This document shows positions 26,301-33,589 of a stretch of DNA of 64,000 bases, piece after piece (the stretch's first letter is position 1; the number at the start of each line of letters is the position of its first letter). The DNA is taken from NCBI GenBank assembly GCA_965223675.1, contig OZ245013.1:3968001-4032000 (forward strand), given 5' to 3'. The notes under the pieces were generated by a model, which did no database searches, had not been told where the DNA came from, and saw only the letters and a list, made by a program, of their open reading frames with translations. The position numbers and the translations under genes were made by a program. This DNA comes from JAGQKC01 sp965223675. Its GTDB lineage: Bacteria > Nitrospirota > Nitrospiria > Nitrospirales > UBA8639.

Positions 26301-27089
26301 ATGAATATCCCAGAATTTAAACAATGCAAAGGCAAGGGCGAAAAGCTTGTCATGGTCACGGCTTACGATGCGCTATGGACGCGGATCGTTGAACAGGCTG
26401 GCATTGATGTGATTCTTGTAGGTGATTCACTCGGGATGGTTGTTCAGGGTAAGCCGAATACCCTCTCGGTGACGATGGAGGACATGCTTTATCACACCAA
26501 GCTGGTTGCACGGGCGGCAGAAAAGTCGTTGATCATTGGGGACATGCCGTTTATGTCGTATCAGGCAAGCATAGAGGATGCGGTTAGGAACGCCGGTCTA
26601 TTTCTTCAGACAGGAGCCGGAGCCGTCAAGATTGAAGGTGGAAGACAAGTGGTTGATCGGGTCGAAACACTGACGCGTTTTGGAATCCCGGTCATGGCCC
26701 ACATTGGCATGACTCCGCAATCTGTCAACCAATATGGAGGCTATAAAGTTCAAGGCAAAGAAAAGGATCAAGCCAAATCCTTGCTTGCCGATGCCAAAGC
26801 GTTAGAAAAGGCTGGTGCATTCTCGTTGGTACTCGAAGCTGTGCCACTGGATTTAGCAAAAACCATTACCGAAAGTCTTTCAATTCCCACAATCGGCATT
26901 GGTGCTGGACCACACTGCGATGGACAAGTGCTGGTGCTTCAAGACTTGCTCGGGCTCTTTGATGACTTTGTGCCCAAGTTCGTCAAACCCTATGCCCACC
27001 TTAAAGCCGATGCTCTTCAGGCGCTCAAACGATTTAAAGAAGAGGTAGAATGCGCCAAGTTTCCTTCCGACTCAGAGAGTTACCACTAA
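26301..27089 (+). CDS. panB: 3-methyl-2-oxobutanoate hydroxymethyltransferase
   Basis: First step of pantothenate synthesis, using 5,10-methylene-tetrahydrofolate. The protein of 262 residues has VTAYDALWTRIVEQAGID, VGDSLGMVVQG with the metal Asp, GDMPFMSYQ, KIEGG, AHIGMTPQ and GIGAGPHCDGQVLVLQDLLG. The ATG at 26301 (MNIPEFKQCKGKGEK) is the natural start, since an upstream in-frame start would lie inside folD and add unrelated residues. Following folD fits the pathway, as FolD makes its one-carbon donor. Confidence 0.96.
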   Translation: MNIPEFKQCKGKGEKLVMVTAYDALWTRIVEQAGIDVILVGDSLGMVVQGKPNTLSVTMEDMLYHTKLVARAAEKSLIIGDMPFMSYQASIEDAVRNAGLFLQTGAGAVKIEGGRQVVDRVETLTRFGIPVMAHIGMTPQSVNQYGGYKVQGKEKDQAKSLLADAKALEKAGAFSLVLEAVPLDLAKTITESLSIPTIGIGAGPHCDGQVLVLQDLLGLFDDFVPKFVKPYAHLKADALQALKRFKEEVECAKFPSDSESYH

Positions 27090-27224
27090 TTACATGTTGA
27101 TGGTTGTCCACCTTGGAAGCATTCCCGTGAATAGGAGAATCTAGCGATTCCTTTATTCCTAAGGGTCTTTCACTGGCAAAGCGTCAACCGAATATAGTCT
27201 CTAAACATCTACATAAACAATGAC

Positions 27225-27273
27225 TTACCAGAAATTCTAGGTACACGTATACTAATAATTAGGACACGTATAC
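27225..27273 (+). promoter_or_regulatory. Promoter and direct-repeat operator of an antitoxin gene
   Basis: TTACCA (27225-27230) and TATACT (27248-27253), 17 bases apart, make a fair sigma-70 promoter. ACACGTATAC occurs twice, at 27243-27252 and 27264-27273, exactly 21 bases apart or two helix turns; the first copy overlaps the -10. This fits autorepression by the ribbon-helix-helix-like antitoxin encoded next. Confidence 0.6.
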
Positions 27274-27283
27274 GGAGGTGATC

Positions 27284-27499
27284 GTGAAAACGAAGCTCAC
27301 CGTGACAATTGATGAAGAAGTCTTACCCAAAGCTAAACGATATGCACGTTCGCAAGGTATTTCGCTTTCTCAGCTCATCGAAACAACCTTAAAAGACATT
27401 AGCTCAAAGGAGCAACTATCGTTTGCGCAACGATGGCGTGGAAAGTTTCAATCAGCTGGGCGAAATGATGGACAATACAAGAGATTAAGCAAAAAATAA
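27284..27499 (+). CDS. Orphan antitoxin, ribbon-helix-helix type (DUF6364-like)
   Basis: Small DNA-binding antitoxin of 71 residues, MKTKLTVTIDEEVLPKAKRY followed by ARSQGISLSQLIETTL, a ribbon-helix-helix pattern. The C-terminal part (SFAQRWRGKF and the basic tail) would bind the toxin. The GTG at 27284 has GGAGG (27274-27278) five bases upstream; the GTG at 27278 overlaps that site and is rejected. The partner, a PIN toxin directly downstream, is broken, so the antitoxin may now only repress its own promoter or neutralise a related toxin elsewhere. Family naming is by resemblance. Confidence 0.75.
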   Translation: MKTKLTVTIDEEVLPKAKRYARSQGISLSQLIETTLKDISSKEQLSFAQRWRGKFQSAGRNDGQYKRLSKK

Positions 27500-27501
27500 T
27501 T

Positions 27502-27876
27502 GTGATAATTCTTATTGATACAGACTGATGCCTCTGTGGCTCTACTCGATGCATTAAAGGATCGACAAGGCCTGGGGATTGTCTCATGGCCTACGCTTTC
27601 CAATTTTTTTATCTTGTAGCTCCTATGAAAGGAGGACCTGAAACAAAGGGAGTATCTTGAAGAGTTGTCGCGGTTTGTTCAGGTTGCTCCAACAACAACA
27701 GAAAGTTTGGGATATGCGTGTCATTACAGATGAAGGACTTTGAGGATGCGATGAATGTTGCGGCAACAGCAGGAAGACCCGATGTTATTGCGACACGAAA
27801 TATTCGCGATTATACGAATTCACCCATCAACGCGGTCACGCCAAAACAGCTTGCTCAAAAATTGAGTAGATCCTAG
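27502..27876 (+). pseudogene. Decayed PIN-domain toxin (VapC-like) gene
   Basis: Directly follows the antitoxin. The GTG at 27502 starts MIILIDTD, the PIN beta-1 strand with its first Asp, then meets TGA at 27526. Homology resumes in the next frame with DASVALLDALKD and WPTLSNFF, shifts again within a T-run near 27602-27612, again near 27645, and once more near 27720. It ends with KDFEDAMNVAATAGRPDVIA, then TRNIRDYTNSPINAVTPKQL before TAG at 27874-27876, the conserved PIN C-terminus. A segment normally found after the first Asp, including an acidic site, also appears deleted. At least three frameshifts and an internal loss make it non-functional. Confidence 0.8.
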
Positions 27877-27975
27877 CATTTGAATCCAAGAATAGATCTC
27901 AACTCGTAGTCTAGGTGATTGCGAGTGAGTGCTTTTGTTCGAACAAGGATCGCCCTTTGCGGAGCATAACCCCAC

Positions 27976-29322
27976 ATGACTCAGGAATTACAGAAACAAC
28001 GAAAACACGCTCTAATCATCGGATGTAGTTTAGCTGGGCTGTTTGCGGCTAGGGTTTTGAGTGATCATTTTGAACGAGTGACGATTCTCGAACGGGACCC
28101 AATACATGATCATCCTGAATCCCGCAAGGGTCAGCCCCAAACACGGCATCTCCATGGTCTCTTGGCCCAAGGTTTTCGTATCATCAAAGACCTCTTTCCT
28201 ACCCTTGAGCAAGAATTGGCTAAGAGTGGAGCTGTGATGACCGATATGGGTGAAGCCATACGCTGGCATCATTATGACGGGTATAAAATCCAATTTACGA
28301 GCGGCCTTGTTGGTGTCTCTGTCAGTCGTATGTTTTTAGAGTGGCAGGTCCGTCGCAAAGTTATGGCGTTGTCCAACGTCACAATTCAATCAGAATGTAC
28401 AGTACGCGGGTTAGTTGCGAACAACGATAGAACTCGAATTCTTGGAGTAGAGGTTGTAGATAGCAAAGGTGGAGCGAACAGCACGGCAATAGAAGCGGAT
28501 CTCATCGTTGATGCTGGGGGGCGTGGATCATCAACTGGCAAGTGGCTAGAGCGTATAGGCTTTAAGCGACCGCAAGAAGATGAGGTCAAAGTGGGGGTCG
28601 GGTATGCCACTCGTATCTATCGACGTCGACCAAACGATCTTGTTGGGGCCAAACTCTTGATGATTTCTCCCACCCCGCCAACGCAAAAGCGTATGACGTT
28701 TTTGTTTCCCGCCGAAGGCGACCGCTGGATTGTGGCGGCAGGTGGATGGTTTGGTGATCATCCACCGACTGATGAATCGGGGTATCTTGAATTTATCCGT
28801 CATTTGCCAGTTTCAGACATCTACGATGTTATCAGTAAGGCTGAGCCTCTTTCGGATATTTTCACGTATAAGTTCCCGTCGAGTCTCCGCCGTCGCTACG
28901 AAGAGCTGACAGGGTTTCCCGAAGGCTATCTGGTTTTGGGTGACGCGATAGCCAGTTTTAATCCGATTTACGGTCAAGGGATGACCTCTGCAGCCATACA
29001 GTCCAAAGTGCTTGACGATCTTTTATGTCGAAAGCAAACACTGGCGGGTCTTTGGCGGCCATTCTTTCAACGAATTGCCAAAGTTATCGATATCCCATGG
29101 CAAATCGCGGCCTGCGAAGATTTTCGCTATCCGGAAACGGTGGGCAAGAAACCGGCAATGACGGATTTAACAAACGCGTACCTTGCCAAAGTCCATCGCG
29201 CTACGCATCACGATCCAGTCGTCTATTCACAATTCCTCAAGGTAATGAATCTCATGGCCCACCCCACAAGCTTAATGCATCCCAGGATTGTTTGGCGGGT
29301 GATGCGTGGCAGGCCTGGATGA
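27976..29322 (+). CDS. FAD-dependent oxidoreductase / monooxygenase-like protein
   Basis: Flavoprotein of 448 residues in the geranylgeranyl reductase/p-hydroxybenzoate hydroxylase/halogenase superfamily. The N-terminal dinucleotide fold is ALIIGCSLAGLFAARVL with ERD ending beta-2, and the second FAD motif is VLGDAIASFNPIYGQGMTSA near residue 325. In between are RxxLE-type residues (VSRMFLEWQVRRKV) and DLIVDAGGRGSSTGKWLE. No membrane span or signal is seen. The substrate is not deducible. It stands between a dead toxin and an intact MazEF-like pair, and a degenerate copy of its 3' end occurs at 30088-30222. Confidence 0.82.
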   Translation: MTQELQKQRKHALIIGCSLAGLFAARVLSDHFERVTILERDPIHDHPESRKGQPQTRHLHGLLAQGFRIIKDLFPTLEQELAKSGAVMTDMGEAIRWHHYDGYKIQFTSGLVGVSVSRMFLEWQVRRKVMALSNVTIQSECTVRGLVANNDRTRILGVEVVDSKGGANSTAIEADLIVDAGGRGSSTGKWLERIGFKRPQEDEVKVGVGYATRIYRRRPNDLVGAKLLMISPTPPTQKRMTFLFPAEGDRWIVAAGGWFGDHPPTDESGYLEFIRHLPVSDIYDVISKAEPLSDIFTYKFPSSLRRRYEELTGFPEGYLVLGDAIASFNPIYGQGMTSAAIQSKVLDDLLCRKQTLAGLWRPFFQRIAKVIDIPWQIAACEDFRYPETVGKKPAMTDLTNAYLAKVHRATHHDPVVYSQFLKVMNLMAHPTSLMHPRIVWRVMRGRPG

Positions 29323-29404
29323 AAGGCAGTTCTGCTTGGTAGTGGTACGACTAAAGGAAGGATAGATCCACATTCTCTCTGCCATACTCTTCTTACTGGA
29401 AGGT

Positions 29405-29468
29405 TGTATATACAATGTTGCATCATTCACGGGGCCATGCTATGATGTATATACAATGTAGAATCATT
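29405..29468 (+). promoter_or_regulatory. MazEF-like operon promoter flanked by two operator repeats
   Basis: TTGCAT (29418-29423) and TATGAT (29441-29446), 17 bases apart, form a good sigma-70 promoter. A 23-base repeat occurs at 29405-29427 and 29446-29468 with two mismatches, 41 bases apart (about four helix turns). Each copy starts with the palindrome TGTATATACA. The copies overlap the -35 and the start site, an arrangement suited to cooperative repression by the antitoxin. Confidence 0.7.
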
Positions 29469-29480
29469 AGGGAGGCTGGC

Positions 29481-29723
29481 ATGAAATCAACGGTAAAGAA
29501 ATGGGGTAACAGTGCGGCTATTCGCATTCCTTCCCATGTTCTCGAAGCGGCTTCACTTCATCCTGAGGCGGAAGTGTTTATTACGGAAGAGAATGGGCGT
29601 ATTGTGATTGAACCAATCCACACTAAAAAATACGATCTCAAAAACCTTCTTAAGGGCATCACGCCGAAGAATCAACATCGAGCCGAAGATTTTGGGATGC
29701 CCCAAGGCGAAGAAGTTTGGTAA
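29481..29723 (+). CDS. Antitoxin, AbrB/MazE family
   Basis: Labile antitoxin and autoregulator of 80 residues. The N-terminal swapped-hairpin DNA-binding motif is MKSTVKKWGNSAAIRIPSHV, as in MazE/PemI/ChpBI. The acidic C-terminus (RAEDFGMPQGEEVW) would wrap the toxin. The ATG at 29481 has AGGGAGG (29469-29475) five bases upstream. The stop and the toxin start overlap as TAATG, indicating translational coupling. Operators lie directly upstream. Confidence 0.9.
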   Translation: MKSTVKKWGNSAAIRIPSHVLEAASLHPEAEVFITEENGRIVIEPIHTKKYDLKNLLKGITPKNQHRAEDFGMPQGEEVW

Positions 29724-30055
29724 TGGCAAGTGGGTATATTCCTCAAGCAGGTGACATTGTTTGGCTAAACTTCACACCACAGACTGGCCATGAACAAGCT
29801 GGGCATCGTCCGGCATTGGTACTCAGCCCTAAGGCCTACAATCAAAAGACTAGCCTGATGATCTGCTGTCCCATCACGCCTCAAATTAAAAATTACCCGT
29901 TTGAAGTCTTGATCTCTGATGACCCTGCAAGCGTGGTTCTCGCCGACCAAGTGAAAAGTCTCGACTGGCGAAGCCGTAAGGCCAAGCGAAAAGGCAGCGT
30001 ATCCCAGGATGAACTCGCGGAGGTACGAGCCAAAATCATCGCCCTTATCGAATAG
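29723..30055 (+). CDS. mRNA interferase toxin, MazF/ChpB/PemK family
   Basis: Sequence-specific endoribonuclease toxin of 110 residues. It has IPQAGDIVWLNFTPQTGHEQ, GHRPALVLSPKAYNQKTSL, MICCPITPQIK and VLADQVKSLDWRSRKAKRKG, the conserved PemK core including the catalytic Arg and Thr region. The ATG at 29723 overlaps the antitoxin stop (TAATG). The family is certain; the cleavage site cannot be told. It is flanked by the FAD oxidoreductase gene and by a broken copy of that gene's 3' end. Confidence 0.92.
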   Translation: MASGYIPQAGDIVWLNFTPQTGHEQAGHRPALVLSPKAYNQKTSLMICCPITPQIKNYPFEVLISDDPASVVLADQVKSLDWRSRKAKRKGSVSQDELAEVRAKIIALIE

Positions 30056-30087
30056 AACGTTTCCCCCTTAACTATAGTATTTCCTAA

Positions 30088-30222
30088 AAAGTCCACTGTG
30101 CGACTCATTATGGTCCGATGGTGGACTCGCAGTTTCTGAAGGTCATGAATCTCATGGCTCCACCTACAAGTTTGATGTACCCTAATATTGTTTGGCGGGT
30201 ATTGCGTGGGAAGACTGGTTGA
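30088..30222 (+). pseudogene. Degenerate duplicate of the FAD oxidoreductase 3' end
   Basis: Reading from 30088, the frame KVHCATHYGP then QFLKVMNLMAPPTSLMYP and IVWRVLRGKTG-stop matches the last 44 residues of the gene at 27976-29322, with 33 of 44 residues identical by my hand count. Weaker similarity extends upstream to about 30069, broken by a TAA. There is no start of its own. It is the remnant of a second copy of that gene, and the MazEF-like pair lies between the two. Confidence 0.8.
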
Positions 30223-30409
30223 GTTGTGAATCTATAAAATAGGGCCAGATCGGTTGAAGAGGGAAAAGAGATTTCTGGAATTTTTGAGTAAGGTGGATGA
30301 TAATAGACTTTGCTACAATTTTTACATCTCCACAAGCCTATGATGTCCACTTACATGGCAGTTTTGATCACCTATTTTAATGCATCTCAAGAAGGATAAT
30401 ATCTAGTCT

Positions 30410-31327
30410 ATGGCAATCCCTGACTATCAGACATTAATGCTTCCGGTTCTTCAATTAGCCTCCGATCAATTAGAACATAAGTTCAGAGAAGTTGTAGAAG
30501 CCCTGGCAGAAAAATTTTCTCTATCTGATTATGAGCGAGCAGAACTCTTGCCAAGTGGAAGTCAGACGGTTTTTCACAATCGTGTTGGATGGGCACGTTC
30601 TTATCTAAAACAAGCGGGGTTGTTGGAATCCCCTAGGCGAGGGTATTTCAGGATAACTGATCAAGGCCTCAACCTACTAGCGGAAAATCCAGAAAGGATT
30701 AACGTTTCTCTATTAGAGCGATACCCGGAATTCTTAGAATTCAGAAACCGTAAGAACGATACGTCATCGAACAACGAGGGAACAGCTATCATTGAAATAT
30801 CTTCTGGTGAAACGCCAGAAGATGTCTTGGCTTCTGCGTATCGTACAATCCTCAAGAATCTGGAAGATGAAGTTCTTGGTCTTGTGAAAGATTCTACACC
30901 GTCGTTCTTTGAGAGACTTGTCATAGACCTTCTTGTAAAAATGGGCTACGGAGGTAATCGGCGAGATGCAGGTCGTGCTCTTGGAAAGAGTGGTGACGGT
31001 GGTATAGATGGAATCATAAATGAAGATCGTCTTGGTTTAGATGTCATTTACATTCAGGCAAAGCGATGGGAAGGAACTGTAGGAAGGCCAGAGATACAGA
31101 AGTTCGCTGGAGCTCTTCAAGGCCTGAGAGCTAAAAAAGGTGTCTTCATAACCACTTCCAATTTTTCGAAAGAAGCTATTGAGTATGGATCGATGATTGA
31201 GTCAAAAATTATATTGATCGATGGCGAAAGATTGGCCGCCCTAATGGTAGAACACAATGTAGGAGTATCGACTGTTGGGCGGTATGAAGTTAAAAAAGTA
31301 GATTCGGACTATTTTGACGAAGAATAA
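30410..31327 (+). CDS. Mrr-type restriction endonuclease (type IV-like)
   Basis: Probably cuts modified foreign DNA. The 305-residue protein has an N-terminal winged-helix Mrr_N domain (MLPVLQLASDQLEHKFREVV to about residue 110, including WARSYLKQAGLLESPRRGYF) and a C-terminal PD-(D/E)xK Mrr_cat domain: FFERLVIDLLVKMGYGG (E168), KSGDGGIDGII (D200) and IYIQAKRW (Q216, K218). The nuclease residues are intact. No modification gene is adjacent, consistent with a stand-alone type IV enzyme. It sits among toxin-antitoxin pairs in a defence-like island. The upstream region is AT-rich but shows no firm promoter. Confidence 0.9.
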   Translation: MAIPDYQTLMLPVLQLASDQLEHKFREVVEALAEKFSLSDYERAELLPSGSQTVFHNRVGWARSYLKQAGLLESPRRGYFRITDQGLNLLAENPERINVSLLERYPEFLEFRNRKNDTSSNNEGTAIIEISSGETPEDVLASAYRTILKNLEDEVLGLVKDSTPSFFERLVIDLLVKMGYGGNRRDAGRALGKSGDGGIDGIINEDRLGLDVIYIQAKRWEGTVGRPEIQKFAGALQGLRAKKGVFITTSNFSKEAIEYGSMIESKIILIDGERLAALMVEHNVGVSTVGRYEVKKVDSDYFDEE

Positions 31328-31552
31328 ATTAGAACTTAGTCGTGATCTTTGGGATTTTCCACCGACTTTAGCAAAACGTAACCGAATACTCCTTCCTAAC
31401 CTAAGATGATGTCAGGCCTGGGTTTTATGAGGAAATATGGAAACGGAGAGCCTCTCCCGTCTAGAAATCTTCCCACGCATTAATCTTCTGGGAAAAAGAA
31501 TCCGTTCTGTGGCATACTAAAATCAATAAATGAGGGCAAGGAGGGCAATGAT

Positions 31553-31786
31553 ATGGATCGGTTAGAGGTTTCTATCTCGACACCATTGAAAGAATGGATA
31601 AAGTCTCAAGTTGGGAGTGGGAAATACCCGGACGCGAATGCGTATATTGGTGAACTTATACGACGGGATCAAGAAGCCGTTGAGACGTTACGGGCGGCGT
31701 TGGTCGAGGCAGAAGAAAGCGGTATGAGTGATGACACTTTGGAGGATATTTGGAAAGAGGTAAAAGCCCGTCATAATGGGGTATAA
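31553..31786 (+). CDS. ParD-like antitoxin
   Basis: Antitoxin of 77 residues with a ribbon-helix-helix N-terminus, LEVSISTPLKEWIKSQVGSG and YPDANAYIGELIRRDQ, the standard ParD/CC2985 form. The acidic helical C-terminus (LRAALVEAEESGMS) contacts the toxin. AAGGAGGG (31538-31545) gives a strong start at 31553. The next gene overlaps by 11 bases, so the pair is coupled. Confidence 0.9.
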   Translation: MDRLEVSISTPLKEWIKSQVGSGKYPDANAYIGELIRRDQEAVETLRAALVEAEESGMSDDTLEDIWKEVKARHNGV

Positions 31787-32063
31787 ACTTTCCAAGCGAG
31801 CACAGGCACAGATTCTCGACATTCTCGATTTTTCCTTTACACAATTTGGAGAACTGCAAGCGCGAGAGTATTATCAGTCCTTCCAGAAAAGCTTCGAATT
31901 ACTAGTTCACCACCCACATCTTGGCCGTTCCATAGGTCACATCCGTAAGGGCTATTTCCGATTCGAACATGAAAGCCACATCATTTTTTACAAGATCAAG
32001 CAAGATGAGATTATGATCATGAGGGTTCTACATCAAAAGATGGACCTGAAAAGGCATATTTAG
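31776..32063 (+). CDS. ParE/RelE-superfamily toxin
   Basis: Toxin of 95 residues: YKLSKRAQAQILDILDFSFT, RYFR-type core as YFRFEHESHIIFYKI and the ending MRVLHQKMDL. ParE members poison DNA gyrase, whereas RelE members cleave mRNA; the pairing with a ParD-like antitoxin favours ParE. The reading frame is intact. A perfect TTAGCT/AGCTAA hairpin (32060-32075) overlaps the stop codon and may end the transcript. Confidence 0.9.
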   Translation: MGYKLSKRAQAQILDILDFSFTQFGELQAREYYQSFQKSFELLVHHPHLGRSIGHIRKGYFRFEHESHIIFYKIKQDEIMIMRVLHQKMDLKRHI

Positions 32064-32075
32064 CTTGCTAGCTAA
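32060..32075 (+). terminator. Possible hairpin terminator at the end of parE
   Basis: TTAGCT (32060-32065) and AGCTAA (32070-32075) flank a four-base loop and include the parE stop codon. Only TCTATT follows rather than a T-run, so termination is uncertain. Confidence 0.35.
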
Positions 32076-32327
32076 TCTATTAGAAGCTAGGTGTTACCCA
32101 TGTTCTCAAGATTTACAACGAGATGAAAGTTACGTTTTAGGTCTTACCCCTCCGAGACCGACGTCCAATCTTCTTGAAAACCCCTAGGTTTCCGGCTATG
32201 CTGACTCATTAATAGCGAATTCAAGAACCGTGTAACTAACCTATACACTGACACAGTGCAAAATATGTTTTCGATAAAAGTAAATTTCTGGCACGGCTAT
32301 AAATACCCATAACAATGGAGTGACTCT

Positions 32328-33413
32328 GTGGATCTTCCTAATGATATTCCATCTTGTCGAGACAATATCGATCGTTTGGATGATGAGATCCTTCGCATCC
32401 TAAACGAACGGTCGCAATACGTCATTCAAGTTGGTCATTTGAAGAAGCAGATAGATGCCTCTGCCCATCTCCATACCCAAGGTCGGGAGACGGCGATTGT
32501 GGAGCGATTAGCAGCCAAGAACCCTGGTCCATTTCCGAGTTCGGCCATCCGACCTGTCTATCGAGAGATCATGTCAGCTTCGCTCTCTTTAGAAGGCTCT
32601 CAAACAGTCGCGTATCTGGGTCCGCCTGCGACGTTTACCCATTTAGCGGCAGTCCAAAAGTTCGGTGAATCGGCCGAGTATATTCCGTTGACTAGCATCA
32701 AGGACGTCTTTGATGAGGTGGAGCGCGGTCGAATTCGATTTGGCATCGTCCCCGTGGAAAACTCGACTGAAGGAGTGGTGAATCATACGCTTGATCTATT
32801 GGTAGATTCGCCGTTGCTAATTTATGGAGAAATACGATTTGAGATTGTGCACAACGTGCTGTCCAAGGGGGATTCGCTTGAACAGATTAAGACCGTGTAT
32901 TCTCACCCCCAAGCGATTGCTCAATGTCGAAAATGGTTGGAAGCGAATTTGCCGACGGCTGTTATTTCTGAGGAACCCAGCACGGCCCGTGCGGCTGAGC
33001 GATGCGTCGAAGATACGACCGCTGGGGCGATTGCCTCAGAACTTGCAGCGGAACTCTATGGCTTGAAGATTCTACGGTCGCGCATTGAAGACAATATTCA
33101 TAACGCCACGAGGTTTTTGATTCTGTCTCAACGTGGATCAGAGCGAACGGGAAAAGATAAGACCTCGATCATTGTATCAGCCAAAGATCGAGTCGGTGCG
33201 CTGTATGATATGATTCGTCCCTTTTCGTCGTATGGCATTAATATGACTAAAATCGAATCGCGTCCAACGCGTCGAAAAGTGTGGGAGTACCTCTTCTTCA
33301 TGGACCTTGAGGGGCACCAAGACGACGATCGGTTGAAGAAAGCACTTGAAGAGGTAAAGGGGAGGTGTCTGTTCTTGAAAGTCTTAGGGTCATACCCGTC
33401 CGCGAGTGGGTAA
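32328..33413 (+). CDS. pheA: Chorismate mutase / prephenate dehydratase (P-protein)
   Basis: Converts chorismate to prephenate and then to phenylpyruvate for Phe synthesis. An N-terminal AroQ chorismate mutase (IDRLDDEILRILNERSQYV, about residues 13-95) is joined to a dehydratase (VAYLGPPATFTHLAA, PVENSTEGVVNHTLDLL, and the TRF motif in HNATRFLIL) and a C-terminal ACT domain (SIIVSAKDRVGALYDMIRPF, ESRPTRRKVWEYLFFMDLEG) for feedback control by Phe. The 361 residues match the family. The GTG at 32328 with GGAG upstream is the start. hisC, aroF, tyrA and aroA follow. A CACTG/CAGTG repeat (32246-32258) lies in the leader. Confidence 0.96.
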   Translation: MDLPNDIPSCRDNIDRLDDEILRILNERSQYVIQVGHLKKQIDASAHLHTQGRETAIVERLAAKNPGPFPSSAIRPVYREIMSASLSLEGSQTVAYLGPPATFTHLAAVQKFGESAEYIPLTSIKDVFDEVERGRIRFGIVPVENSTEGVVNHTLDLLVDSPLLIYGEIRFEIVHNVLSKGDSLEQIKTVYSHPQAIAQCRKWLEANLPTAVISEEPSTARAAERCVEDTTAGAIASELAAELYGLKILRSRIEDNIHNATRFLILSQRGSERTGKDKTSIIVSAKDRVGALYDMIRPFSSYGINMTKIESRPTRRKVWEYLFFMDLEGHQDDDRLKKALEEVKGRCLFLKVLGSYPSASG

Positions 33414-33417
33414 AAGA

Positions 33418-33533
33418 ATGTTGAAAAAACCCACCAGCTGCGTCCTCGTTACTCGAACGACTCGACGTACTGCATGTACGCCTCGCCCTCCTCGCATACT
33501 GCGGCCTTGCTGGTCAGCTTTTTTGAACATCTT
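33418..33533. repeat. Long imperfect inverted-repeat element between pheA and hisC
   Basis: The left end (ATGTTGAAAAAACCCACCAG) and the reverse complement of the right end (ATGTTCAAAAAAGCTGACCA) are clearly related over about 25 bases, bounding about 116 bases. The centre holds CGTAC-TGCA-TGTACG-like symmetry near 33475-33480. Base composition is more GC-rich than the surroundings. No coding frame is seen. It resembles short palindromic elements I associate with Nitrospira genomes; the GCTTTTTTG at the right end could also help terminate the pheA transcript. Confidence 0.6.
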
Positions 33534-33589
33534 TTCCATAGAGAGATTTTATTTCTGATTTCTAAATCCATTTTCTGAGAATTGATAAG

